NCBI GenBank assembly: GCA_910589635.1
Contig: CAJUTD010000004.1
Coordinates: 28,821-65,289 of the forward strand
DNA length: 36,469 bases
Direction of reading: 5' to 3'
From: an uncultured Lachnospiraceae bacterium
GTDB lineage: Bacteria; Bacillota; Clostridia; Lachnospirales; Lachnospiraceae
This document shows, in pieces, positions 26,015 to 34,136 of this stretch (position 1 is the first letter of the stretch; the number at the start of each line of letters is the position of its first letter). A program made the position numbers and the translations under genes. Under the pieces are notes generated by a model. It was given only the letters and a program-made list of their open reading frames with translations, did not search any database and had not been told where the DNA came from.

Positions 26015-26593
26015 ATGATGAATGAAATACTGGACGAAAGATATTCTGTAGCAGATGAAGCCATCTACGACGCCTTCTTTTTAGTCCTCAAAGAAAAAGA
26101 ATTAGATAAGATAACTGTTTCCGATATCATAAAGAGAGCCGGAATTGTCCGTAGCACTTTTTACAACCACTATGAAAACATTCCAGCCCTCATCATTGCT
26201 GTTGAAGATAAAACAATTGAAGATATATTTTCTCTCATGGAAACTTTCCATCCCCATAACGACCGGGAAATGTGCAAGTCTTATTTCCTGACGATCTGTG
26301 AATACACAATGACAAATCCTTTCCTGGCAAACCTTTTGCGGAACCCGGAAGGCGGGGCATTTTTCGAGAAATTCATCACTATGTTCCACCGCTATGTATC
26401 AAATGTCATGCAAAACACAGACCCTTCCCATCCCAGCAAAGAAGAATTCTCCTACATGATTGCCTGCGTTATCGGCAGTACCGTCGGCGTGCTCCATAAA
26501 TGGAGCGCAGAAAATTTCCATGCTCCCGCAGAAGTCATCGCCGATATTCTGACACAATCCTTCATCGCGGTCATGATGCCGTTTATTTCCTAG
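26015..26593 (+). CDS. TetR/AcrR-family transcriptional regulator
   Basis: A 192-residue regulator. The N-terminal helix-turn-helix is typical (AIYDAFFLVLKEKELDKITVSDIIKRAGIVRSTFYNHY, shown here only as ITVSDIIKRAGIVRSTFYNH). The C-terminal ligand-binding half is helical and unspecific. The longer reading from 25970 is rejected because AAAAGGAG lies 6 nt before the ATG at 26015. The gene is divergent from the LytTR regulator and convergent with the acyl-AMP ligase. It could repress the acyl cassette (26664-29932), its own gene or the regulator operon. Ligand unknown. Confidence 0.88.
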   Translation: MMNEILDERYSVADEAIYDAFFLVLKEKELDKITVSDIIKRAGIVRSTFYNHYENIPALIIAVEDKTIEDIFSLMETFHPHNDREMCKSYFLTICEYTMTNPFLANLLRNPEGGAFFEKFITMFHRYVSNVMQNTDPSHPSKEEFSYMIACVIGSTVGVLHKWSAENFHAPAEVIADILTQSFIAVMMPFIS

Positions 26594-26624
26594 AATAATT
26601 ATACACAGCCAATGGCTTCACCGC

Positions 26625-26653
26625 AAGCGGCGGGACATCGCCTTTCGCCGCTT
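26625..26653. terminator. Hairpin between convergent tetR-like and ligase genes
   Basis: AAGCGGCG (26625-26632) and CGCCGCTT (26646-26653) form a perfect 8-bp GC-rich stem in the 70-bp convergent gap. There is no clean T-run on either side, so a bidirectional terminator role is probable but not certain. Confidence 0.5.
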
Positions 26654-26663
26654 ACTTCGCTCT

Positions 26664-28220
26664 TTATCCCTGTAAAGGCTCGTCAATTGTGGCCTCCTGC
26701 CGCTTAATCTTCTTTGTCGAACTGCGGATAAACGGATTCTTGCGCACAATCAGCCCGGTAATCTGGCGGTATGTTGGCTGTTTCTTATTGTATTCATCCA
26801 AGAATGCCTGCAGCCCTGCCTGGATTTCCTCTGCGCCAAGACCTTTGGCTTGAACAACATCCATATCGGGATAAATCCTTGCTGTAAGCCCATTGTTCTC
26901 ACCTGTCACAATCACTTCGCCTACCAGCGCGCCAAGCGCCAATTTATTTTCAATCTCCTCCGGTGAAATATTCTCACCATTTGAAAGAATAATCAAATTC
27001 TTCACACGTCCATTGATAAACAGAAATCCGTCTTCATCCAGATATCCCTTATCTCCCGTGTGCAGCCAGCCATCCTTCAAGGTCTCTGCTGTCTCTTGCG
27101 GCATCTGGTAATATCCCTTCATAACACTACTGCCTTTTACAAGGATTTCCCCATTATCAAACGCAATCTCCGCATTGGCAAGCGGCCTGCCAATCGAACC
27201 CGGCTTATGATCATCCGGCATGTTGGAACTGATAACAGGAGAACACTCAGACATACCATAGCCCTCATAAATATTGACGCCGTATTCCGCAAACTTTTCA
27301 ATATAAAACGGGTCGAGATGCGCGCCGCCGGTAAATATAATTTTCAGGTTTCCGCCAAATACATTGGCGGCTAACGCCTGTTTGGGAATTGCCGGGTCTG
27401 CTGCGGAAAGCCTTTTGTAAATGGTCTCCACCATCATCGGCACCATCAAAATTACCTGTGGTTTAAACACTCCCATATTTTTTACCATATGGAGAAGGGA
27501 ATCGTTGATGCAAACAGTTGCACCCAGGGAAAATCCTTTGAGCCAATCCATCACCAGACAAAATGCATGGTGAATCGGCAGCACACTCAACATAGGTGTT
27601 CCCGGCTCAGCCGTATAACGGACATACTCCACGTTCGTTGCCAGATTATTCTGCGTCAACATAACGCCTTTGCTCTTTCCCGTTGTACCGGAAGTAAAAA
27701 TAATCGTTGCCACATCCTCAGGATTGGGTCTGTCTGCATCCGCACCGTTATTGCCAGCGGCTTTCTTTAACTCTGCCAAAGACACTACTTTCTCATTGCC
27801 GACTTGTGCTTCTTCCTCCTGCAGCAACCAGATTTTTCTCAGCTTCGGGCACTGCGCTAACACGGCGTCCAAAAGCGGCAGAAGTTTCGGGCTCAGGAAA
27901 AGCCCCTCGGAATCCGAACGGTTAATCAAATCAATCAAATCCTCACCGGGAAGCCCGGCGTCAAGCGGCACGGCCACCATTTTTCCAGTGATAATGCCAA
28001 GATAACTCTCAATCCACTCCACGGAACTAACGCCAATTAAAGCAAGATGCTTCCCCTGGAAACCTTCTGCCAGCAACCCTTTCCTGATTGCCACAACATT
28101 TTCCATCAATTCCTCATAACTTCTCTCAAGAATTTCCTTTTTTTGCAGCCATTTTACTGCCTTAATTTCTGCAAATTTTTCTACGCTGTTTTCTAAAATA
28201 TCACGAATCAATATTCCCAT
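26664..28220 (-). CDS. FadD-like acyl-AMP ligase (ANL superfamily)
   Basis: A 518-residue adenylate-forming enzyme. The P-loop motif FTSGTTGKSKG is at 175-185, EGYGMSECSP is the A5-type motif, and LHTGDKGYLDEDGFLFINGR with NGENISPEEIE are the hinge and C-terminal motifs. This is the layout of long-chain acyl-CoA or acyl-ACP synthetases: the acid is activated with ATP and passed to a thiol. It starts 3 bp after the acyl carrier protein gene, so it most likely loads that carrier and not CoA. It is the last gene of a three-gene unit with the carrier and a condensation-like protein. Acid specificity cannot be read. RBS GGAGG present. Confidence 0.9.
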   Translation of the reverse strand: MGILIRDILENSVEKFAEIKAVKWLQKKEILERSYEELMENVVAIRKGLLAEGFQGKHLALIGVSSVEWIESYLGIITGKMVAVPLDAGLPGEDLIDLINRSDSEGLFLSPKLLPLLDAVLAQCPKLRKIWLLQEEEAQVGNEKVVSLAELKKAAGNNGADADRPNPEDVATIIFTSGTTGKSKGVMLTQNNLATNVEYVRYTAEPGTPMLSVLPIHHAFCLVMDWLKGFSLGATVCINDSLLHMVKNMGVFKPQVILMVPMMVETIYKRLSAADPAIPKQALAANVFGGNLKIIFTGGAHLDPFYIEKFAEYGVNIYEGYGMSECSPVISSNMPDDHKPGSIGRPLANAEIAFDNGEILVKGSSVMKGYYQMPQETAETLKDGWLHTGDKGYLDEDGFLFINGRVKNLIILSNGENISPEEIENKLALGALVGEVIVTGENNGLTARIYPDMDVVQAKGLGAEEIQAGLQAFLDEYNKKQPTYRQITGLIVRKNPFIRSSTKKIKRQEATIDEPLQG

Positions 28221-28223
28221 AAT

Positions 28224-28466
28224 TTACGCCTCCTGCTGTAACTTCTCCATCATTTCCAGTGCCTCTGCGATTGTCAGGACCTTTAATACGTCCTCCTCCT
28301 CAAGTTCTACGTCAAACGTATCTTCCAGCTCTCCCAGAAAAGACATGAAATCAAGGGAACTGAACCCCAAATCCTCGCGGAACCTCATATCATTTTTCAT
28401 ATCCTCCGGCTTTACCTCACAGTACTGAGCTACAATTGTTTTAAACTGCATTTCGTTTGTCATCAT
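28224..28466 (-). CDS. Acyl carrier protein
   Basis: An 80-residue four-helix acyl or peptidyl carrier protein, acidic, with the 4'-phosphopantetheine site Ser37 in GFSSLDF (Ser36 replaces the usual Asp of DSL). The start has two consecutive ATG codons with AGGAGG in front; the second (28463) has the better spacing. It is packed 3 bp from the acyl-AMP ligase and 80 bp from the condensation-like gene. It should carry the acyl group made by the ligase and present it to the acyltransferase. A pantetheinyl transferase is needed and is not in this window. Confidence 0.93.
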   Translation of the reverse strand: MMTNEMQFKTIVAQYCEVKPEDMKNDMRFREDLGFSSLDFMSFLGELEDTFDVELEEEDVLKVLTIAEALEMMEKLQQEA

Positions 28467-28546
28467 CTTTCCTCCTAATCTTTTTTATACGAAATCATGA
28501 ATTACTTCTTAATTTAATTTTAATTATCTGTTTGCATCACTCAATC

Positions 28547-29932
28547 TTACACATTTGCCATAATTTCGCCGATACTCATATCCGGCTCCGCAATCCCTTT
28601 AAACAGGATGCGCATCATATAGTAATATAAAAGTTCCATATCGTGCTCTTGCAAATGAGCTGTCTGGTAATGGTAAGAGAAATTCATTCCCCCATGTTCC
28701 GTATGCGATACGGTTAAATACATTTTCTTAGTTGCCGCGCCATTGGCAAACCATTTAGAATGCTGCGGTATTTGCTCTAAATGCGGATTATCCATCTTCA
28801 CCGGCAACGGCTGGTATGTGAGATAACAACTCTCATAAGTCGTATGTTCCGGCGTATGGTAACGCCTTCTCATTTCTTCCATAATCAATGCCGGGTCATA
28901 ATTACTGTGCATGTAAATCCTGTTTTGCACATTCTGAATCTCATATGCAGCCGCTATAAATTCCATTTCGGCAGGAATCACTGTACGACAGGGAAACATA
29001 ATTGTCCTGCTGCCGCCAGATGTCCACTCGTCATGCGTAGAACGCCGTGAGATAAAATTCTGTATCGTAATGTCTTCCTGCCCGTCATTTACTTTTGACA
29101 AATAAGTACGGATTCCCAGCAGCAAAAGATTCGTCATAGAAAGCTGGTGGTTCATGCAAAAAGCAATCAAATTCTTAGTGGGCTCCGGTTCCAGATAATA
29201 ATCCTTTACCTCTACAAACAAATGTTTTAATTCGATGTCTGCCGCCCGCAAGTTTTTATTTCCATGCTTCTTTCTTGCCTCTTCAAGAACAGAAGGCCCC
29301 TGAATATCAGAATAAAGCGGCTCTCCCAACGCGTCCAGCTGATCGTCCCAGAATTTCTTGTCCTTGGCAAGACGTTTCTCGTTATTGGCCTTCTTCAAAT
29401 CCTTTTCCAGAACCATCTCAAAATCTGCCAAATCCTTGGGAAATTCAGAACCAAACCGATAATGCGTATATAGCTGCATCAAATCATTTATCATTACCAC
29501 CAATCCGCAGGAATCAATCAACCTGTGGTCCATATGAATAAAAAATCCGTTAAATCCATCCGGAAGTTTCACCATTGTCACATCACACAGCGGGATATCA
29601 TCTCCCTCAAAGGTCTCATACGCCCATTGCTGCATAAGTTTGTCCGCCTCCGCCAGACTCATGCCGGACAAGTCTTTTAAGGGAATGTCCCTGGTCTCCT
29701 TCTCGGCAATATATTGCTTCACCTGTCCTTTTTCATCGGGTTTCGTAAACCGAACCCTCATACAGCCATAACGCTCAAACTCTAACTGAATACATTTCTT
29801 TAAAAGGCCAAAATCCAACGCTGCTTTTAAAGACGCCACGACGCTGACCCCCGACACTTGCTGGGTCTTGTAATCCTGAATCCAGTTATGGTGCATTTTC
29901 TGTGCCGCTGTCAACGAATAATAATCTTTCAT
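28547..29932 (-). CDS. Stand-alone condensation/acyltransferase-like protein
   Basis: A 461-residue protein of the CoA-dependent acyltransferase/condensation superfamily (alcohol acetyltransferase, PapA5 and NRPS C-domain relatives). The active-site HxxxD is H136-R-L-I-D140 within FIHMDHRLIDS. Further family features are SMTNLLLLGIRTYLSK and a late FPCRTVIP strand. These enzymes join a carrier- or CoA-bound acyl group to an amine or alcohol. It lies upstream of its carrier protein and ligase in one unit with RBS AGGAGGG. It could acylate the NRPS product or make a separate small amide or ester. Acceptor unknown. Confidence 0.85.
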   Translation of the reverse strand: MKDYYSLTAAQKMHHNWIQDYKTQQVSGVSVVASLKAALDFGLLKKCIQLEFERYGCMRVRFTKPDEKGQVKQYIAEKETRDIPLKDLSGMSLAEADKLMQQWAYETFEGDDIPLCDVTMVKLPDGFNGFFIHMDHRLIDSCGLVVMINDLMQLYTHYRFGSEFPKDLADFEMVLEKDLKKANNEKRLAKDKKFWDDQLDALGEPLYSDIQGPSVLEEARKKHGNKNLRAADIELKHLFVEVKDYYLEPEPTKNLIAFCMNHQLSMTNLLLLGIRTYLSKVNDGQEDITIQNFISRRSTHDEWTSGGSRTIMFPCRTVIPAEMEFIAAAYEIQNVQNRIYMHSNYDPALIMEEMRRRYHTPEHTTYESCYLTYQPLPVKMDNPHLEQIPQHSKWFANGAATKKMYLTVSHTEHGGMNFSYHYQTAHLQEHDMELLYYYMMRILFKGIAEPDMSIGEIMANV

Positions 29933-30050
29933 GCGAAACCCTCCTATTTCCTTCCTTCTTCTGAGAAACTAACACATTTCACTTTTAAATTCTACCCCCC
30001 AGGAGAGTTAGCATACACTTTACACGAAATTGACCGAGACTTTTTGTGTG

Positions 30051-30083
30051 AAAAAATAGACGTCAGTTTTGACGCCTATTTTT
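30051..30083. terminator. Bidirectional terminator after the Rpn-family gene
   Basis: A-run, stem CGTCA (30061-30065) / TGACG (30070-30074) extended by AATAG-type pairs, then T-run. The A/T flanks are symmetrical so it can work on both strands; its place 10 bp past the Rpn stop fits minus-strand termination. Confidence 0.8.
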
Positions 30084-30092
30084 AAAACTGTA

Positions 30093-31022
30093 TTATATTT
30101 GATACTCCGCATATAATTTCTTTCTATATTCCCCATCTTTCATACTTTGCCGTATGTCATCAATGCGGTTTTCATGAAATAGTCTTTCATACAGACGATT
30201 AAGCCGCTCTTCCCCCTGTTCTATTCCCTGTTCTATTCCTTGTTCTATTCCTTGTTCTATTCCTTGTTCTATTCCCTGTTCTATTCCTTGTTCTATTCCA
30301 ACTTTCCTTCCTTCTTGCATTCCTCTCTCCATTGCAAGTTCCATAATATTCATCTCTACTACCTCCCATTCTTCACTTTCTTTCACTTCTGTTACAATCC
30401 TGTGCAATTCCTCAAGCCTTTTGTCCTTTATTAAAATCTCTGGGTTTTCTAAATTACTTTCTTTCATATATTGTAACAGACTTACCAACTCTTGAGAACC
30501 ATTTTTGCTAGTCATATTTAAGAAAATTTTCGTAGTTCCATCTTCAAGATGCATACCGGGAATTTCTTCACATTGTTCTGTAAACGTGTATCTCACCATA
30601 TCCTTTTTCCAAATATCCTCTTGTGTAATAAATATGATGATAGAAGACGGCAGCTGCCTGTATTTCGTGTCCTGTCCCGCTCTTAAGACCGGCGTGTCCA
30701 GCAGGCCCTGATAAAATCTGGCACGTTTTGGTATATTGTCCCCTCTGCTGTCATTCTGCATCTCCATATCAAACAGCCGGTTTTTCTTATCCTTTGCCCA
30801 GGCATCTAAACGTATCGCGCGTTTTCCATTCTTATTGAGTACAACCTGTTCCACCTTCACTTCCTCCAATTCAAGCTCAGGTTCGCCTAAAATAATACTT
30901 AATGTACATTCATAGGCACGTTTATTTTTCATTACCGATAGAAATAATGCAAAATCACTCAGATTAAGCTGATACTCCTCGGCAAGCGCTTTCAATACTT
31001 TTTCTTTATTATCTTTGTCCAT
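30093..31022 (-). CDS. Rpn-family nuclease/putative transposase (PD-(D/E)XK)
   Basis: A 309-residue member of the Rpn (recombination-promoting nuclease) / PD-(D/E)XK family transposase group. The nuclease core is in the N-terminal half, with RLDAWAKDKK followed by LFDMEMQND (D then E-x-Q, the Rpn version of the D-ExK site) and KRARFYQGLLD. The C-terminal part carries seven GIEQ repeats and an acidic-basic helix. RBS AAGGAGGAGG. In E. coli, Rpn proteins promote recombination and vary in their C-terminal parts, and some act in phage defence. It is a single gene with a downstream terminator. There are no flanking terminal repeats, so it is not itself an obvious mobile element. Confidence 0.85.
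   Translation of the reverse strand: MDKDNKEKVLKALAEEYQLNLSDFALFLSVMKNKRAYECTLSIILGEPELELEEVKVEQVVLNKNGKRAIRLDAWAKDKKNRLFDMEMQNDSRGDNIPKRARFYQGLLDTPVLRAGQDTKYRQLPSSIIIFITQEDIWKKDMVRYTFTEQCEEIPGMHLEDGTTKIFLNMTSKNGSQELVSLLQYMKESNLENPEILIKDKRLEELHRIVTEVKESEEWEVVEMNIMELAMERGMQEGRKVGIEQGIEQGIEQGIEQGIEQGIEQGIEQGEERLNRLYERLFHENRIDDIRQSMKDGEYRKKLYAEYQI
30216..30299. repeat. Seven 12-bp tandem repeats encoding GIEQ
   Basis: Seven consecutive 12-bp units (CTGTTCTATTCC or TTGTTCTATTCC on the plus strand) encode the GIEQ string in the Rpn-family protein. Units differ only at one silent position, so the array is recent or homogenised and probably variable in copy number. Confidence 0.9.
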
Positions 31023-31196
31023 AGACCTCCTCCTTAATGATAAAAATATTTTGTAAAAGTTAATTCTTTGCGTGAGTACCGCATAGGACCAGGCTTCTGC
31101 CTGTTAGATTTGAATTAGAAATATTGCTTATCCTTACTCTACCATATGGTAGTAATGTATGTAAAGTAAAAATCAGGCTTTTTATTTTTTCACAAA

Positions 31197-31230
31197 TGAA
31201 AAAGAGGAGCTGATTACTGTATCAGCCCCT
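31197..31230 (-). terminator. Terminator of the alpha/beta hydrolase gene
   Basis: On the minus strand GGGGCTGAT (overlapping the stop codon) pairs with ATCAGCTCC, with one G-T pair, followed by TCTTTTTC. This is a Rho-independent terminator starting at the end of the coding region. Confidence 0.75.
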
Positions 31231-32220
31231 GCCATTTCCGAAAGTCATGTCGCTTCCATCATATTTCTCAAAGAACTCCAATACTTTGTCCTTATACAAT
31301 TCCGGCTCCTCATAGGCACTGCAAAGATGCCTTGCCTCTGACATAACCACAAGCTCTTTGGGCGCCCGGCACAGAGAATAATTATATATGGTATTTCCCG
31401 GATCTACATAAGTGTCCTTGGCCCCATGAAAAAACAGAATTGGCCTTTGATTCGTCTTCATGGCCTCCGCTGTCTCTGCATCCTTCATGCGAAAGCCTGC
31501 AAAAAATGCGCAAAATAAATCCAGCCGAAACAGAAGCAAGCCAATCCAATGAAGATGAAACCAATTTGCCGCCATATCCTGCATTTGTCCTTTCATCGAA
31601 CGGAACCCGCAATCGGAAATCAGCCCTTTTACCTGCTGTGGAAGTTTATGCCCTGACGCCATAAGCACCGAAGCCGCCCCCATAGACTCCCCGTAAAGGT
31701 ATATGGGAAGTTGCCGCTTATTTCTTCTGGCAATATAGTATGCCCACCGCTGCACATCATACTTCTCTTTTGCTCCAAAAGTAATATACTCTCCCTCACT
31801 CTGCCCGCAGCACCTTTGATCTAAGAATAACAAATTACAGTGATTCTCATGAAGGAACTGAGCCATGTACGCAAAATCCCCAAAACCACTGCCCTTATAC
31901 CCATGGCAGAGCAAAACAAACCGCTTGGCATTCTCTGCCGGCAGATAATATGCATGCAGCTTTAAACCATCCGCACTTCGTATATAACAATCCTGTAAAT
32001 GCTGCTGTGCACACCACGCTTTGCCCGCCTCATACTCTTTCTCGAATTTATACCTTGGATGATTCACTGTCGTATGCGATAAGGCAAACCATTTCTTTCT
32101 TGCCAGCTTTTTGTGGTCTTTATAGCGGACCGTCATGCCAAAAAAAGACCATCCAAATGCCATAAATAATGAAAATCCTCCCACAGCTGCACATAATACT
32201 TTGATAATCTTATTTTTCAT
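31222..32220 (-). CDS. Membrane-anchored alpha/beta hydrolase
   Basis: A 332-residue serine hydrolase. An N-terminal hydrophobic segment (residues about 5-30) probably anchors it in the membrane with the catalytic domain outside. The oxyanion motif HGYKGSG is at 106-112, the nucleophile elbow is G177-E-S179-M-G181, and the acid and base are likely Asp in GAKDTYVDPG and His in EARHLCSA. The family includes peptidase S15-like and acyl-ester hydrolases of Firmicutes. The ribosome binding site (AGAGG, 13 nt away) is weak. It is a lone gene with a clear terminator. Confidence 0.85.
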   Translation of the reverse strand: MKNKIIKVLCAAVGGFSLFMAFGWSFFGMTVRYKDHKKLARKKWFALSHTTVNHPRYKFEKEYEAGKAWCAQQHLQDCYIRSADGLKLHAYYLPAENAKRFVLLCHGYKGSGFGDFAYMAQFLHENHCNLLFLDQRCCGQSEGEYITFGAKEKYDVQRWAYYIARRNKRQLPIYLYGESMGAASVLMASGHKLPQQVKGLISDCGFRSMKGQMQDMAANWFHLHWIGLLLFRLDLFCAFFAGFRMKDAETAEAMKTNQRPILFFHGAKDTYVDPGNTIYNYSLCRAPKELVVMSEARHLCSAYEEPELYKDKVLEFFEKYDGSDMTFGNGRG

Positions 32221-32575
32221 AATATATATTTAACCTCTGTTTCCTAGCGTTTTTTACTTATATGATTACAACTATTGAGAATCCCCATGTACTTCTCAAT
32301 AGTTACTTTCACATTATGTTACTGTTCACTCGTATTCTGAATCTGTATGAGGATGTCACACTAACGTAAATTACAATGTACAGATTCATTCATAAGGTTA
32401 ACATTGCAAAATAAGTATATATATGAGTGCGACAGTTTCAAAGAATTATTAAATCTGTGAACTACATTATAATATTCTTTCTGCCAAAAAGCAAATTTAT
32501 GTTGACTTTATTTAGCTTCAAGTATATAATATTCTTAACAAAAAACTTTTTTTATTTATAGCAGTTAGAAAGGAT
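32221..32575. other. Divergent intergenic region with two palindromes
   Basis: This 355-bp gene-free stretch separates the alpha/beta hydrolase and blaI-like genes. It holds a perfect 12-bp inverted repeat (32270-32281 / 32293-32304, core AACTATTGAGAA), a perfect 10-bp repeat (32338-32347 / 32379-32388, core TGAATCTGTA), and a strong promoter at 32502-32530. No open reading frame of note. Confidence 0.7.
32502..32530 (+). promoter_or_regulatory. Sigma-A promoter of the blaI-like gene
   Basis: TTGACT (32502-32507), a 17-bp spacer, and a perfect TATAAT (32525-32530), about 45 bp before the gene. This is the best promoter match seen in the window. Repressors of this family usually bind at such a promoter, so autoregulation is plausible. 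Confidence 0.8.
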
Positions 32576-33004
32576 GTGCAAAAAACGGATATGATAGTCA
32601 AAAAATCAAAGCACTTAACGAACAGTGAAGAAGATTTAATGGAAATTTTCTGGGAGCGTAATGAACCCCTGACAAGTGTTGAGATTTCTGACATTTCTGC
32701 GGACCGTTCCTGGAATGGGAATTATGTGCATATGATGTTACGTTCGCTGTTAAAGAAAGGAATGATAACCGTATGCGGTTCCGTACAATATGGAACACAG
32801 TACGCCAGACAGTTTATCCCCTCGCTTTCGAGAGAACAATATGCCGCCAAGCTTGTCATGTCCAAGGGCATCAAAAAAAATTCGATTGCCGCAGTTACGG
32901 TAGCTATGGTAAACGAAGCAGATGAGACAAACGGTGAAGAATTGATACAGCAATTAGAAGAAATCATCGAGGAACTAAAGAGCAAAGGTGCAAAGGAAGA
33001 ATAA
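32576..33004 (+). CDS. BlaI/MecI/CopY-family repressor
   Basis: A protein of about 140 residues with a winged helix typical of BlaI/MecI (LTNSEEDLMEIFWERNEPLTSVEI, given here as LTNSEEDLMEIFW, then YVHMMLRSLLKKG) and a short C-terminal dimerisation helix pair. The start is uncertain: a GTG at 32576 lies too close to AGAAAGG (2 nt), and an ATG at 32591 lies too far (17 nt); both give the whole domain. BlaI homologues are normally followed by a BlaR1/M56 sensor peptidase. Here none follows, and an ABC ATPase gene comes 230 bp later. Confidence 0.85.
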   Translation: MQKTDMIVKKSKHLTNSEEDLMEIFWERNEPLTSVEISDISADRSWNGNYVHMMLRSLLKKGMITVCGSVQYGTQYARQFIPSLSREQYAAKLVMSKGIKKNSIAAVTVAMVNEADETNGEELIQQLEEIIEELKSKGAKEE

Positions 33005-33026
33005 TATTGAATATAGCAATCAGAAG

Positions 33027-33164
33027 TCACACTTTGATAATATTTCGTACCAAAACGAAAGAAATAGACAAAACCATGCAGATTATACCTTTTTCTGTAC
33101 TCATGTCCGTCATATAGAGCAGCGCTGAAACAATCCACAGCCTTAAAAATACTTTTGCACTCAC
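33027..33164 (-). pseudogene. Possible membrane-protein remnant or small membrane peptide
   Basis: A minus-strand frame, open from a stop just beyond 33188 to a TGA at 33027, reads like two membrane helices (VFLRLWIVSALLYM and GIICMVLSISFVLV) joined by a charged loop. The only early start is a GTG at 33164 with AGGGA 8 nt before it, giving 45 residues. It may be the tail of a lost membrane protein (an ABC permease or sensor) or a genuine small protein. No homologue recognised. Confidence 0.25.
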
Positions 33165-33234
33165 CGCTAAAATCCCTGCTAACTTTTCTCAAGGCTGTAA
33201 AAAATAACCTTCATGCACGCAAAGGAGTGAAAAT

Positions 33235-33897
33235 ATGTCAACATTATCTTTAGAAAACGTAACGTACACCTACAAGAATGCACAAAGAGCTGCTGTGTCA
33301 GGGATTTCCTGCAAATTTGAGGAGGGAAAAGTTTATGCCATTGTTGGACCTTCTGGCTCTGGGAAATCCACGCTGCTCTCCCTGTTGGCGGGATTGGATC
33401 TACCGACAGAAGGCGAGGTCGCCTTTGACGGCGACAGCCTTGCCGGACTGAACCTTGACCGCTACCGCCGTGAAAGTATTTCCATGATATTTCAGGCATT
33501 CCACCTGTTTCCACTAATGACAGTTATGGAAAATGTCTGCTTCCCTATGGAACTGTGCGGCGTAACACCAAAAGATGCAAAACCCCGGGCATCTGCACTG
33601 CTTGAAGGCGTCGGCATCACCAAGGAACAGATGGGACGGTTCCCCTCGAAACTTTCCGGCGGGGAACGGCAGCGCGTGGCAATCGCCAGAAGCCTTGCCT
33701 CAAACGCCAAGATCATACTTGGCGATGAGCCGACCGGAAACCTTGACGGTGCAAACACACAGAACATCATCGACATATTGTGCAGCCTTGCACACGAAAA
33801 AGGGTACTGTGTCATCATTGTCACACATGATATGGAAGTTGCCGAAGCTGCCGATGTAGCTCTGCGCATGAGAGACGGCGAATTGCGGATAGCTTAG
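33235..33897 (+). CDS. ABC transporter ATP-binding protein (MacB/LolD type)
   Basis: A 220-residue ATPase with Walker A GPSGSGKST, a Q-loop (MIFQAFHLFP), the signature LSGGERQRVAIA, Walker B IILGDEPTGNLD and switch His (VTHDME). The sequence type is that of MacB/LolD/BceA-like ATPases that pair with FtsX-like permeases in antimicrobial-peptide export or sensing. RBS AAGGAG lies 8 nt upstream. All motifs are intact, yet no permease gene follows: the next 280 bp contain only palindromes, then genes on the other strand. Either the permease is elsewhere or it has been lost. Confidence 0.92.
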   Translation: MSTLSLENVTYTYKNAQRAAVSGISCKFEEGKVYAIVGPSGSGKSTLLSLLAGLDLPTEGEVAFDGDSLAGLNLDRYRRESISMIFQAFHLFPLMTVMENVCFPMELCGVTPKDAKPRASALLEGVGITKEQMGRFPSKLSGGERQRVAIARSLASNAKIILGDEPTGNLDGANTQNIIDILCSLAHEKGYCVIIVTHDMEVAEAADVALRMRDGELRIA

Positions 33898-33954
33898 TTG
33901 TATCTCCTCTACAGGAAAACTCCTTCACGCTTTCGCGTGACAAGGTCTTTGCTG

Positions 33955-34030
33955 TGCCGAGTGCGGATTTGTCCTAAGGGGGTTCCGGGCTTGTCCGGGG
34001 GATGCCTTAGGACGGTTAGCTTCAGCGGCA
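33955..34030. repeat. Nested palindrome after the ABC gene
   Basis: TGCCG (33955-33959) / CGGCA (34026-34030) encloses a perfect 9-bp pair GTCCTAAGG (33971-33979) / CCTTAGGAC (34005-34013), with a G/C-rich loop. A short stem CACGC/GCGTG lies just before it. Either a structured RNA or a small non-coding repeat element. Confidence 0.55.
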
Positions 34031-34060
34031 TAATTCTACTCGCACGAGTGCGCATATTAT

Positions 34061-34106
34061 TTTTTAACTTATAGGAAATTCATAGAAATCTCCTATAAGT
34101 TAAAAA
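34061..34106. repeat. Perfect 16-bp inverted repeat
   Basis: The arms 34061-34076 and 34091-34106 (core TTAACTTATAGGA) are exact reverse complements with a 14-nt loop. T-rich outside on the left and A-rich on the right, it is not a classical terminator. It may be a protein-binding palindrome or the ends of a decayed element. Confidence 0.7.
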
Positions 34107-34136
34107 GGCATACCAGATTTCCATATCCGATATGCC
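34101..34136 (-). terminator. Terminator of the yaaA unit
   Basis: On the minus strand GGCATA (34136-34131) pairs with TATGCC (34112-34107) and is followed directly by TTTTT. It lies about 40 bp past the yaaA stop. Its T-run is part of the 16-bp inverted repeat arm. Confidence 0.6.

Noticed and set aside
26664..28220. A further NRPS adenylation domain
   Set aside because: Motifs and hinge sequences fit FadD-like acyl ligases; there is no amino acid pocket Asp in context, and a separate acyl carrier protein gene follows immediately upstream in the unit.
30093..31022. Complete insertion sequence around the Rpn-family gene
   Set aside because: No terminal inverted repeats or target duplications were found. 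The downstream stem is a terminator, and the gene has its own ribosome binding site and gene-like setting.
32722..33192. Minus-strand frame of 156 residues opposite the BlaI-like gene
   Set aside because: It runs antisense through the real repressor gene. A different minus-strand frame looks more protein-like in the gap, and that one is listed instead.
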